Of a stretch of 64,000 nt of DNA, positions 8,389-15,938 are shown piece by piece. Both the position numbers and the translations under genes were made by a program. The first letter of the stretch is position 1, and each line of letters starts with the position of its first letter. Below the pieces are notes generated by a model that did no database searches, was not told where the DNA came from, and worked only from the letters and a program-made list of their open reading frames with translations. The DNA is from Bacillus mesophilus (GTDB lineage Bacteria > Bacillota > Bacilli > Bacillales > SA4). Location: the NCBI RefSeq assembly GCF_011008845.1, contig NZ_JAAIWM010000001.1:310001-374000 (forward strand), given 5' to 3'.

Positions 8389-9897
8389 CTACTGTTTCTC
8401 ATGCTTCGGTAAGAAAAGCACGAGCAGGAAGCTGATGATAGCAAATAGTAACACGACCCAATATACACCTTGCAGAGAAATAGTTAATCCCTCTTGAAGA
8501 ACAGAACGAACTGTTTCAGACAGCTGATTTCGCTGCTCTTCATTGAGTAAGATATTCGTTGTATCAACATTAACATCCCCGTCTAGGCCATGCTCTGTTA
8601 TATGAGCTTGCAACCTACTATTTAGGATTCCACCTAGTAACGCTGCACCAATTGTACTTCCGAGAGTCCTCATAAACATATTCGCAGCTGTAGCAATTCC
8701 ACGTTGCTTCCACTCTACTGTACTCTGAATAGAGACAATGAAGGAGGTTGTGGTAAAGCCCATCCCCACTCCGACCAGGAACGAGGCGAAAGCAGCCCAA
8801 AGTGGTCCAGAGGCTGGCGTCATCAAAATAAAAATAATAGAACCTAGAATTAAACTTATCCCACCAATAATCGAAGTTGTTCTAAATCCAATTTTAAGTA
8901 GTAACCTTCCGGCAATAGTTGCCGCAATAGGCCAACCAATCGACATAGTGGTGAGAGTAAAACCAGCAACAATTGGTGAACGCTCCATTACCCCTTGAAC
9001 AAATGCAGGCAAAAAGCTAGAAATACCGATTAGCATTACACCTGTTGTTAAAGAGGCTAAATTCGCAACTAGAATCGAGCGCTCCTCCCAGATGGAAAAT
9101 GGCATCATGGGATCTTCTGCTCGCCTTTCCTGTAGATAAAATAGCACCAACACTAGAATTGCAAATGATGATAACAAAACAATAGGAGGAGAAAACCAGT
9201 CCCATCTAACTCCACCTTCGACTAGTACAATCATAAGTACACTAACCCCAATAAATAAAAGGGCGGCACCAAGGAAATCAATACTGTGCTTCTTCTTTTC
9301 AATTCCTTCATGTAAATATACAGCCAGTACGCCCATTGCAAGCAGTCCTAATGGAACATTAAGCCAAAATACGTACTTCCAGTTTGCATATTGTACTAAT
9401 AAGCCTCCAATAGCTGGTCCTAAGATTGCTGAAATTCCCCAGACACTTGAAAGATACCCCTGGATTTTAGCTCGTTCCTCTTTGGTATATAAATCACCAA
9501 CTATCGTTGAAGCAATTGGCATAACAGCTCCTGCTCCAAATCCTTGTATAAAACGAAAAACGATCAACATCTCCATGGAGGTGGCAAACCCACATAATAT
9601 GGAACCAATTAAGAAGATAATAATTCCTATCATTAACACGGGCTTTCGACCAAATAAATCTGAGAGCTTTCCGTAAATTAATACGGTAACAGCATTCATT
9701 AATAGATAAGAGGAGAAAACCCAACTATAGAGGGAAAAGTTCCCCAAATCCGCAGCAATTGCAGGCATTGCCGTTGAAACAATAGTTGCTTCAATTGCCG
9801 CCATAAACATAGCGAGCATAACAGCAGCAAGTACAAACGGTCTGTTTGTTTTTTTCGAATGATCGCTATGTAATAAGGTTTTAACCGCTTCCGTCAT
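8389..9897 (-). CDS. MFS multidrug efflux protein, DHA2 (14-helix) family
   Basis: A 502-residue permease with 14 predicted helices and two cytoplasmic-loop motifs of proton-driven drug exporters: GKLSDLFGRKPVLMIG (motif A) and the motif C-like GISAILGPAIGGLL. An acidic residue in the first helix (AAIEATIVSTAMPAIA) is typical of DHA2 members such as B. subtilis Bmr3. It probably exports lipophilic cations or similar drugs; the substrate is not known. GGGAGG precedes the ATG. It stands alone, convergent with the VOC gene. Confidence 0.9.
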   Translation of the reverse strand: MTEAVKTLLHSDHSKKTNRPFVLAAVMLAMFMAAIEATIVSTAMPAIAADLGNFSLYSWVFSSYLLMNAVTVLIYGKLSDLFGRKPVLMIGIIIFLIGSILCGFATSMEMLIVFRFIQGFGAGAVMPIASTIVGDLYTKEERAKIQGYLSSVWGISAILGPAIGGLLVQYANWKYVFWLNVPLGLLAMGVLAVYLHEGIEKKKHSIDFLGAALLFIGVSVLMIVLVEGGVRWDWFSPPIVLLSSFAILVLVLFYLQERRAEDPMMPFSIWEERSILVANLASLTTGVMLIGISSFLPAFVQGVMERSPIVAGFTLTTMSIGWPIAATIAGRLLLKIGFRTTSIIGGISLILGSIIFILMTPASGPLWAAFASFLVGVGMGFTTTSFIVSIQSTVEWKQRGIATAANMFMRTLGSTIGAALLGGILNSRLQAHITEHGLDGDVNVDTTNILLNEEQRNQLSETVRSVLQEGLTISLQGVYWVVLLFAIISFLLVLFLPKHEKQ

Positions 9898-9951
9898 CAG
9901 ACCACTACCTCCCTTTTTTCAGAACAGCTCTAAGACACATTTCTTATAATG

Positions 9952-9978
9952 GAAAAAGGGTTGGCCACTATGGCCAAC
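9952..9978 (-). terminator. Terminator of the CBS-domain gene
   Basis: Stem GTTGGCC/GGCCAAC (9960-9966 with 9972-9978), read on the minus strand and followed by CCTTTTTCC. Confidence 0.75.
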
Positions 9979-9985
9979 ACCGGAA

Positions 9986-10435
9986 TTATTGTTTATAGTT
10001 AAGCTTTTTGAGTTGTTCATTTAGCTTTTTTAAGATAACTCTTCTCGTTAAAATACCCTCAAATACACCATCATCATTCTCCACACACACAAACGGATGA
10101 TTTATTACCAGCTCTAAGCCTTTTTCAAGGGAATCATGAATATTTAATCGTGGTGCCTCATTATTCATAACCTCTTCAACCTTCATTGTTTCTAGACGTT
10201 CAAATTCAATTCTTTCAAGTCCTAGAGTTGTATCTAATATAAGGGCTGTGCTAATGAGCCCATGTAAGTGGTAAGACGGATCAAGAACTGGTATTGCAGA
10301 GTATCCTGATTTTACCAACACTAATAATGCATGCTCCAATCCGTTTCCTAACTGTACATGCGCTACCTTATCAGATGATATAATAAGGTCCTTTATCGTT
10401 ATTTCTACAAATTCTTCACGTTGCAAACTAATCAT
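9986..10435 (-). CDS. cbpB: c-di-AMP-binding CBS protein (CbpB/DarB, YkuL)
   Basis: A 149-residue protein with two CBS motifs (about 15-75 and 80-145). The sequence KVAHVQLGNGLEHALLVLVK and GILTRRVILKKLNEQ match B. subtilis YkuL, now called DarB or CbpB. Known role of that protein: when not bound to c-di-AMP it stimulates the (p)ppGpp synthetase Rel and pyruvate carboxylase. The order ykuJ-ykuK-ykuL supports orthology. It has its own terminator, and ykuK upstream also ends in a terminator, so it is probably transcribed separately. AAGGGGAA precedes the ATG. Confidence 0.9.
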   Translation of the reverse strand: MISLQREEFVEITIKDLIISSDKVAHVQLGNGLEHALLVLVKSGYSAIPVLDPSYHLHGLISTALILDTTLGLERIEFERLETMKVEEVMNNEAPRLNIHDSLEKGLELVINHPFVCVENDDGVFEGILTRRVILKKLNEQLKKLNYKQ

Positions 10436-10545
10436 GTCGTATTCCCCTTAATATAGTTTTTCACTCTTACTATATATGTAATTGCAAATAAGTTTGTCTA
10501 GTGAAACCCAATCTTTATTTTACCATATTTTTTATCTAAACAGCA

Positions 10546-10573
10546 TAAAAAAAGAAAACCTGATCAGGTTTTC
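10546..10573 (-). terminator. Terminator of ykuK
   Basis: Perfect palindrome at 10554-10573 (GAAAACCTGATCAGGTTTTC) with eight bases of A-run at its left end, giving a U-tract on the minus strand. Confidence 0.85.
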
Positions 10574-10587
10574 CTTTGTCCAATGTG

Positions 10588-11106
10588 TTATTTAGTATAT
10601 CTGTTAGCATAGCTTGATGCTGCATAGGAATCTGGTTTAATTTTAGCTTCAATACCCATAGATTTAATTCGACTAGTCATCTCTTGAATCAAATCCTTTG
10701 TGACTCCCTTTCTACCAATATCCAAGTGAATACCGAAGCGCAGGTCTGCACCTTCGTCTGCATAAGGTACTAAAATATCAGTCATTTCATCAAAATGTTC
10801 GCTTGTGAACAAACTAGCAAGCTCCTGTGAATAAGCAGTTTCTAAGGAAATTTTTTCTCGTATGCTCCTTATCTCACGGGGCATTATAATCTGTCGCAAG
10901 CAACCCCAAGCCCCTCTTCCTACACGATGAATGTGAATCGCTGAAACAAACCTAGTTTCATTCGGATGTACTTGGGAGTCTGTACCAATTGAAAGGTGGT
11001 AAACAGCAGAAGGTTCTAACTCCATAAACCTTAGAATTTTGGAGAAGACCCGCTCAAATGTCATGTTGTTTTCGGTAATGTTTTCAAACAACATCCGATC
11101 ACTCAT
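10588..11106 (-). CDS. ykuK: YkuK, RNase H-like DUF458 protein
   Basis: A 172-residue protein with the YkuK/DUF458 pattern: VYHLSIGTDSQVHPNETRFV near residue 40 and DIGRKGVTKDLIQEM near 135. The family has an RNase H-like fold; its cellular role is unknown. AAGGAGTGAACGC precedes the ATG. It lies downstream of ykuJ and a small zinc-ribbon gene on the same strand. Confidence 0.88.
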   Translation of the reverse strand: MSDRMLFENITENNMTFERVFSKILRFMELEPSAVYHLSIGTDSQVHPNETRFVSAIHIHRVGRGAWGCLRQIIMPREIRSIREKISLETAYSQELASLFTSEHFDEMTDILVPYADEGADLRFGIHLDIGRKGVTKDLIQEMTSRIKSMGIEAKIKPDSYAASSYANRYTK

Positions 11107-11247
11107 GCGTTCACTCCTTAATCTAATACTTAGAATATGAGCAGCATGATTAAGTACGAAATTTTCTTCTCTTATTGTATGAACGCTTCTACATTTAAGC
11201 TCCTCACCTTATTGTATACAAGACAGCTTGTCTGATTGTTTATTTTT

Positions 11248-11394
11248 TTAGCCTTTACTCGTTACGATGTTTTTCTTAGTGTAAGAGCATTCAGGACAAG
11301 TAAAAATAACATTTTGATTTGATTGAGAAGTAAGTACCTCATCCAGTCCTTTTTTTGATGCACATTTCGGACAGATGACATATGGTATCTCCAT
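11248..11394 (-). CDS. Small zinc-ribbon-like protein (48 aa)
   Basis: A short gene of 48 residues beginning MEIPYVICPKCASKKG and containing two CxxC knuckles (CPKC at 8-11, CPEC at 33-36), a spacing that would bind one zinc. The ribosome binding site GGAGGAGC is well placed. It begins 15 bases after the ykuJ stop and so is probably translated from the ykuJ message. Function is unknown; a rubredoxin-like or RNA-binding ribbon is possible. Confidence 0.8.
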   Translation of the reverse strand: MEIPYVICPKCASKKGLDEVLTSQSNQNVIFTCPECSYTKKNIVTSKG

Positions 11395-11409
11395 GAAATA
11401 GCTCCTCCA

Positions 11410-11646
11410 TTAATGGATTAAGTCAAAAATCTCAATGGCTGCCATATCAATATTATCAAATTGATATTTCTTTGGCTTTTCACCTTGTTGGTAAACCTCA
11501 ATTTCAAATGTTTCTGTTTTTGGAAAGAACGTTACACTACATCTTCTCTCTCCATCTACTTCAAAAAAGCGTTGTGCTGGATCTCCATGATCCTGTGAAT
11601 CAGTTAGACTTGTTAAACGTTGAATAATTCCCTGTAGCTTTGACAT
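11410..11646 (-). CDS. ykuJ: YkuJ, DUF1797 family protein
   Basis: A 78-residue protein: MSKLQGIIQRLTSLTDSQDH, then RRCSVTFFPKTETFEIEVYQ. This matches B. subtilis YkuJ (DUF1797), a small alpha/beta protein of unknown function. AAGGGGGAA precedes the ATG. It is the first gene of a short run with the zinc-ribbon protein and ykuK. Confidence 0.88.
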   Translation of the reverse strand: MSKLQGIIQRLTSLTDSQDHGDPAQRFFEVDGERRCSVTFFPKTETFEIEVYQQGEKPKKYQFDNIDMAAIEIFDLIH

Positions 11647-11814
11647 CTTAATTCCCCCTTTAAAATAAAGCGTGCGTTAAGTTATTATGCACGATTGAAC
11701 ACTTATAGATATATTTTACCTCTACTTTTAGGATAAACAATGATTTCTTTTCTATCCACAATTAGGTTCAAATTGTAATTCTATAGAACTTTTCTCCAAA
11801 AAGAAAGGAAAGAT

Positions 11815-12579
11815 TCACTGAACCTCTCCTTTTACAGAAAAAATTGTAGAAAGTGTTAAGAAGGTAGAGTTGAATTCATCACTCCTAAAATCACTAAAAA
11901 TCAAGTTATACGGAATTACATGAACAAAAGCTTTGAATGGAGAATATGTGTGTTCATTAAGTACACTCATGCTATTCAAATATCCTAGATTGAAGTGGTT
12001 CCCTTTAGCTTCAAAGTAAGTTTGCATTGAATCACTCTTCATCGTAACTTTACCATTGGCACTCTCTAAATTCTTAGCATTTTGTATTTCTGTAGATAGC
12101 TCCTCTGAGAATGAAATCGAAGCAATTTTCCACCTTTCCCCATCATAAGTAATGGTAACGATGTCAAATTGTGATTGAAATTTAACGGGACCATCCCCAG
12201 ATGATTTTTCATAAACAAAAATGGTATCTTTTCGATCATTTGTTACCATTTTAGTATCAGCATTATAAGAAAAATGAGGGATAATAAAAGTTGAAAAATC
12301 TGTACCGTACACAATATATCCTTCTTCCTCTTCATATAGATGCTCCACCATAAATTGTTCTGTCATTTGTTCTGTCATATATTGAGTCATTTTCCTCCAA
12401 GCATCTTCCCATGTATGAAAACGCTCTGTTAATGAATATTGTGCATCATAAGTATCCTCCAGAAGTTGTTGAACACCCTGCTTGTCCAATAAGGTACTTG
12501 TCGAAGCATTGACTGGATGATGAGCTATAAACAAAAGCACCACTGTAACCACAACTAAGCATAGACGATAACGAATCAT
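11815..12579 (-). CDS. Secreted DUF3993-like protein
   Basis: A 254-residue protein with an N-terminal signal peptide (YRLCLVVVTVVLLFIAHHPVNAS, cleavage after about residue 25). The rest is soluble, with a repeated M/E/Q-rich helix (MTQYMTEQMTEQFMVEHLY) and beta-rich parts (ERWKIASISFSEEL). It resembles the DUF3993 family of exported Bacillus proteins of unknown function. AAAGGGGTGATGATCA precedes the ATG. It stands alone, with no neighbour that suggests a role. Confidence 0.75.
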   Translation of the reverse strand: MIRYRLCLVVVTVVLLFIAHHPVNASTSTLLDKQGVQQLLEDTYDAQYSLTERFHTWEDAWRKMTQYMTEQMTEQFMVEHLYEEEEGYIVYGTDFSTFIIPHFSYNADTKMVTNDRKDTIFVYEKSSGDGPVKFQSQFDIVTITYDGERWKIASISFSEELSTEIQNAKNLESANGKVTMKSDSMQTYFEAKGNHFNLGYLNSMSVLNEHTYSPFKAFVHVIPYNLIFSDFRSDEFNSTFLTLSTIFSVKGEVQ

Positions 12580-12876
12580 TGATCATCACCCCTTTAACAT
12601 GTTTGTAATTGACATTGTATCAATGAAATTACTGCTTATGACTACTAATCGTTCGTAAAATAATGTCATAGTTAGACAGGCTTTTTTCTTCTTATTACAG
12701 GATTTCCCCATCTATTGCATAAACAAACAATAAACAACAGAAAAATCAATGATGTGTATTATTTTGTAGGTGCTATGAACATCTTCATTACAAGAAAAAG
12801 AGCTGGGAGCTAGAGCTAATGAAAAATTTATTACTACTCAAAATAAAAAAAATGAGACTACAACAATGTTGTAATC
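12580..12876. other. Intergenic stretch without a gene
   Basis: About 300 AT-rich bases upstream of the DUF3993 gene. The right end carries the terminator of the next gene. No other structure or small ORF with a ribosome binding site was found. Confidence 0.4.
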
Positions 12877-12879
12877 TCA
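12844..12879 (-). terminator. Terminator of the small membrane protein gene
   Basis: Stem TGAGACTACAAC/GTTGTAATCTCA (12853-12879) with A-run at 12845-12852. The stop codon of the gene lies in the hairpin. Confidence 0.85.
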
Positions 12880-13116
12880 CCACCGAGAGGATAAAGCATA
12901 ATAGACAATAAACCCAATAACAATTGCAGCACCAATTAAATACGTTAAGAAGATAGGATTTCTAGTATAAGGATGCGCCTGAACCTTTGGGTTAATTTCT
13001 GTGTCATATCCATTTGATTGATACTTTGTATTTTTTGAAATATTCCAAGTGTAAAAGAAACCAATCACCAAAATAAGAACCGCTAGTGCCGAAAGAACGA
13101 CATCTAACATTGTCAT
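12877..13116 (-). CDS. Small two-helix membrane protein
   Basis: A 79-residue protein starting MTMLDVVLSALAVLILVIGF, with one N-terminal helix and one C-terminal helix (FLTYLIGAAIVIGFIVYYAL) around a hydrophilic loop. The ATG at 13116 is preferred because GGGGGTGG precedes it; a further ATG lies two codons on. It is 66 bases from ykuI on the same strand, so it may share the ykuI transcript. Unknown function. Confidence 0.75.
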   Translation of the reverse strand: MTMLDVVLSALAVLILVIGFFYTWNISKNTKYQSNGYDTEINPKVQAHPYTRNPIFLTYLIGAAIVIGFIVYYALSSRW

Positions 13117-13181
13117 AAAAACCACCCCCATTAAACAACTTTATGCTTATGTTTTCACAAATGTATAGGGGTTATTCAATG

Positions 13182-14396
13182 CTAGAAAATCGCATTTTGT
13201 TCGTATAGGTACTCATAAGTTAAATCAATAAATAAAAATTGGTGTTGATCTATAGGGTAGGAAAAGGTTCTTATCATATCACCTGTTTCAATATCGCTGT
13301 ACAAATCAGACAATATCCCTCTACCTTCTAACTTCATTTTCATAATATTTTCTAAAAAGTAAGGTCTCCAGCTCCAGTTTTTATCATAATAGGTGGGAAG
13401 CAACTCCCAACCGTTTTTTGCTTTTATATGGTTTGCAGATTGTTGAAAGCCGTCTTCATCACATATATAGATTCTGAAGCTATAAGCTGATAAATCATTC
13501 GAAATCATTTTGATGAGGTCATCACCTTTGCTATCTTTTTTATCCTTTTGTAATGACTTTTGAACAGCTTGCTGAATCGTGAACGAAAGATGATATATAT
13601 TTTGTATTTTCTTTTTTTCATGCTCAATAAAATGCTGAATTTCTTGTTTTAACTTTGCTTTTAACAAATACTCTTCTACAAAAGATTCAGTGGGTGACTG
13701 TAAATAAAATCCCTGATAATATCGTCCACCATTTCTCCATGCATATTGAAGCTGATACATGGTTTCAATTTCCTCATAGAGAAGAGCTGCGCCAATTTTT
13801 CTAGCTAGTAAAGATAGTGAATAAAGAACATCTTGATAGGAGGCTAAGCCATTCGTTTTTCGTAGCATATGAAGGTCAACCTTTAGAATATCAGGAGCAA
13901 TCAGACCTATCCGATCTAAATTGCCCGCCCCATTTCCAACATTATCCACCGCTATTTTTATACCGTAGGTGCGATAATAAGTGAGCAAGTGGTTTAACCG
14001 CTCGATTTCACCAGTAAATTCATGCTCTGTAATTTCCAACACAAGATGATCTAGCGGAAATCCTTTTTCCTGATAAACTTTTAATAACTCTAATAGTGAT
14101 TCCCCATGATCCTTCATTAGTAAATCCGTATTTCGATTTATAAATATGTAAGGGGATGTATCCACTTCAAGCCAATAATCAAGTGCCTTTCTTACAACAA
14201 GATCATCAACCTCAAGCCGGTATTCATCAGGAATCGTTGAATCTCGAAAGAAAGGTCCCAAACTCGCCCAACCCTCATCAGTCTTAATACGTCCCAACAC
14301 TTCGTAACCTATCACTTTTCGTTCATCGGCGTTAAAAATCGCCTGAAAATGTGGGGTTACCATAGACAAATTCGTTAAAATATCTAACGGATCCAT
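13182..14396 (-). CDS. ykuI: EAL-domain c-di-GMP protein YkuI
   Basis: A 404-residue protein with an N-terminal EAL domain (about 1-250) and a C-terminal PAS-like YkuI_C domain (about 255-400). The signature is GYEVLGR (EVL in place of EAL), with VLEITEHEF, KIAVDNVGNG and KVDLHM also present. B. subtilis YkuI binds c-di-GMP but phosphodiesterase activity has not been detected for it, to my knowledge. The start MDPLDILTN at 14396 matches YkuI; the ORF can extend five codons upstream. It follows fadH, as in the B. subtilis ykuFGHI region, though a long palindrome lies between the two. Confidence 0.92.
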   Translation of the reverse strand: MDPLDILTNLSMVTPHFQAIFNADERKVIGYEVLGRIKTDEGWASLGPFFRDSTIPDEYRLEVDDLVVRKALDYWLEVDTSPYIFINRNTDLLMKDHGESLLELLKVYQEKGFPLDHLVLEITEHEFTGEIERLNHLLTYYRTYGIKIAVDNVGNGAGNLDRIGLIAPDILKVDLHMLRKTNGLASYQDVLYSLSLLARKIGAALLYEEIETMYQLQYAWRNGGRYYQGFYLQSPTESFVEEYLLKAKLKQEIQHFIEHEKKKIQNIYHLSFTIQQAVQKSLQKDKKDSKGDDLIKMISNDLSAYSFRIYICDEDGFQQSANHIKAKNGWELLPTYYDKNWSWRPYFLENIMKMKLEGRGILSDLYSDIETGDMIRTFSYPIDQHQFLFIDLTYEYLYEQNAIF

Positions 14397-14505
14397 TCCC
14401 CCATCTCCCATCTAACTTTTTGTATGATTATACCACGAACCAAAATGATTCTCTAAGTTTTCCGATCACAAAATTAGTAAGTTAAACCCCTAACTCACCA
14501 ATATC

Positions 14506-14560
14506 CTTTAACTAATTAACGCATTGGGGGCCTGGCCCCCAATGCGTTAATTAGTTAAAG
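14506..14560. repeat. Perfect 55-base palindrome
   Basis: Two 27-base arms (14506-14532 and 14534-14560) are exact reverse complements around a single T. The centre is GGGGGCCTGGCCCCC and the outer part is AT-rich (TTAACTAATTAACGCATT). No T-run follows on either strand, so it is not a usual terminator. It lies between fadH and ykuI. Confidence 0.9.
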
Positions 14561-14603
14561 AATTTATTTTCATGCAAAGGTTTTAGTAGTATGTTATTGG
14601 CTT

Positions 14604-15368
14604 TTAAAAGGGATGTTTATTAAGCCATTGGCCCCCGTCCATAGTGATACATTCTCCGTTAATATATCCTGATTCATCTGAGAATAAGTAGGTAGCTAGA
14701 CCCGCAATTTCTTCTGGTGTACCAAGTCTTTTAAGAGGTACACTGTTAATGGTACGCTTTGCAGCCTCCTCGGATTCCCATAAACGATCCGCTCCACCAG
14801 TACGTTCAATTGGACCCGGCGCTATTGCATTTACACGAATTCCATATTTACTTCCCCACTCAACCGCTAGAGTCCTTGTCATTGCTAATACTCCAGCCTT
14901 TGCACTTGCTGAGTGTATCACTCCAGCTCCAGCGCCCCACGCATATGTTGCCACAATATTGATGATACTACCTTTAATACCATTTTCAATCCAATACTTC
15001 CCGACAGTTGAACTACAATAAAACGTACCATTTAAAACAATATCAATAACAGCCTTCCATCCATTTACAGATAATTTTTCTGCTGGAACGATAAAATTTC
15101 CTGCTGCATTATTTACTAGATAATCTATCGTACCAAACGCCTCGGTTGTTTTTTCTACCATATGTACAACATGCTCTGGCTCTCTGACATCCATTTGAAT
15201 GGTGATAACTTGTCCTTCAAATGTCTCAATTTCTTTTTTTGTTTCTTCTAGCGTTTCCAGAGTTCTACCCGTAATGGCTACAAATGCTCCTTCATTTGCA
15301 AAGCGTTTTGCCATATGTTTACCCATTCCACTTGACCCACCTGTAACAATTACAACCTTGTTCTTCAT
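14604..15368 (-). CDS. fadH: 2,4-dienoyl-CoA reductase (SDR family)
   Basis: A 254-residue SDR reducing 2,4-dienoyl-CoA with NADPH, needed to degrade unsaturated fatty acids. Cofactor motif TGGSSGMGKH (about 9-18), NNAAGNF, and the HSASAK site, where the usual catalytic Tyr of YxxxK is replaced by Ser. This is typical of the DECR branch, along with FIVPAEKLSVNGW. It matches B. subtilis FadH (YkuF) in position and sequence. AAGGGGGAA precedes the ATG. A poor cre-like site is noted upstream. Confidence 0.92.
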   Translation of the reverse strand: MKNKVVIVTGGSSGMGKHMAKRFANEGAFVAITGRTLETLEETKKEIETFEGQVITIQMDVREPEHVVHMVEKTTEAFGTIDYLVNNAAGNFIVPAEKLSVNGWKAVIDIVLNGTFYCSSTVGKYWIENGIKGSIINIVATYAWGAGAGVIHSASAKAGVLAMTRTLAVEWGSKYGIRVNAIAPGPIERTGGADRLWESEEAAKRTINSVPLKRLGTPEEIAGLATYLFSDESGYINGECITMDGGQWLNKHPF

Positions 15369-15383
15369 TGTATTTCCCCCTTA

Positions 15384-15397
15384 TGAAAACGTTTTAT
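15384..15397. promoter_or_regulatory. Weak cre-like site upstream of fadH
   Basis: TGAAAACGTTTTAT resembles the CcpA operator (TGWAANCGNTNWCA) but the last two bases do not match. It lies 15 bases before the fadH start. Low confidence. Confidence 0.25.
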
Positions 15398-15524
15398 TTT
15401 TAATTGTATCACTAACATATATGATAGAAATATAGATTTAATTGAAAAAATTCAAAAAAATACTTCACCTGACAAAATAGTTTGTTAAAATAGTAGGGAT
15501 TGCCATGTGTTGGAGGTTAGTATT

Positions 15525-15938
15525 TTGTATCATCGTATTTTAATAAAAAAAGAACAAGATATCTTAACAGCAATTTCCTTAGCATATACCGAGATGTCAA
15601 ACACTCCCTATTCTATGTCAGAAAAACAACAAATTATCGTGACGATATCAGAGCTTTGCAAAAATATAATTTTCCATTCTTACAGCTCTGGATACGTGGT
15701 CATTGAGAAGTTAAACATCGGTCTTAGAATTTCAGCTATTGATTCTGGTGTAGGTATCGCTTCTATCGAGAATGTCATCAATGGAGTAAAAAATCCTAAC
15801 TCTAAAGGATTAGGTCTGGGTCTGACAGGTGTAAGAACCATGATGGATTTTTTTGAAATTGAGTCACAAACACAAGGGGGGACGAAAGTAATTGTTGAAA
15901 AATGGTATAGTCGAACTCCTTCCAGAACAGTTACATAA
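15525..15938 (+). CDS. RsbT-like anti-sigma switch kinase (HATPase)
   Basis: A 137-residue GHKL ATPase-domain protein. It has the N-box ISELCKNIIFHS (about 45), G1 IDSGVGIA and G2 SKGLGLGLTGVRTMMDFFEI. The arrangement and the motif after the G2 box are those of RsbT, the Ser/Thr kinase of the stressosome, rather than of a histidine kinase. A start at TTG 15525 is chosen because GGAGG lies 8 bases before it; an upstream GTG at 15507 overlaps that site. The next gene begins inside this one (47-base overlap), implying translational coupling. Neither RsbS nor RsbU is nearby. Confidence 0.8.
   Translation: MYHRILIKKEQDILTAISLAYTEMSNTPYSMSEKQQIIVTISELCKNIIFHSYSSGYVVIEKLNIGLRISAIDSGVGIASIENVINGVKNPNSKGLGLGLTGVRTMMDFFEIESQTQGGTKVIVEKWYSRTPSRTVT

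Noticed and set aside
14506-14560. Rho-independent terminator
   Set aside because: The stem is much longer than usual and no U-tract follows on either strand.
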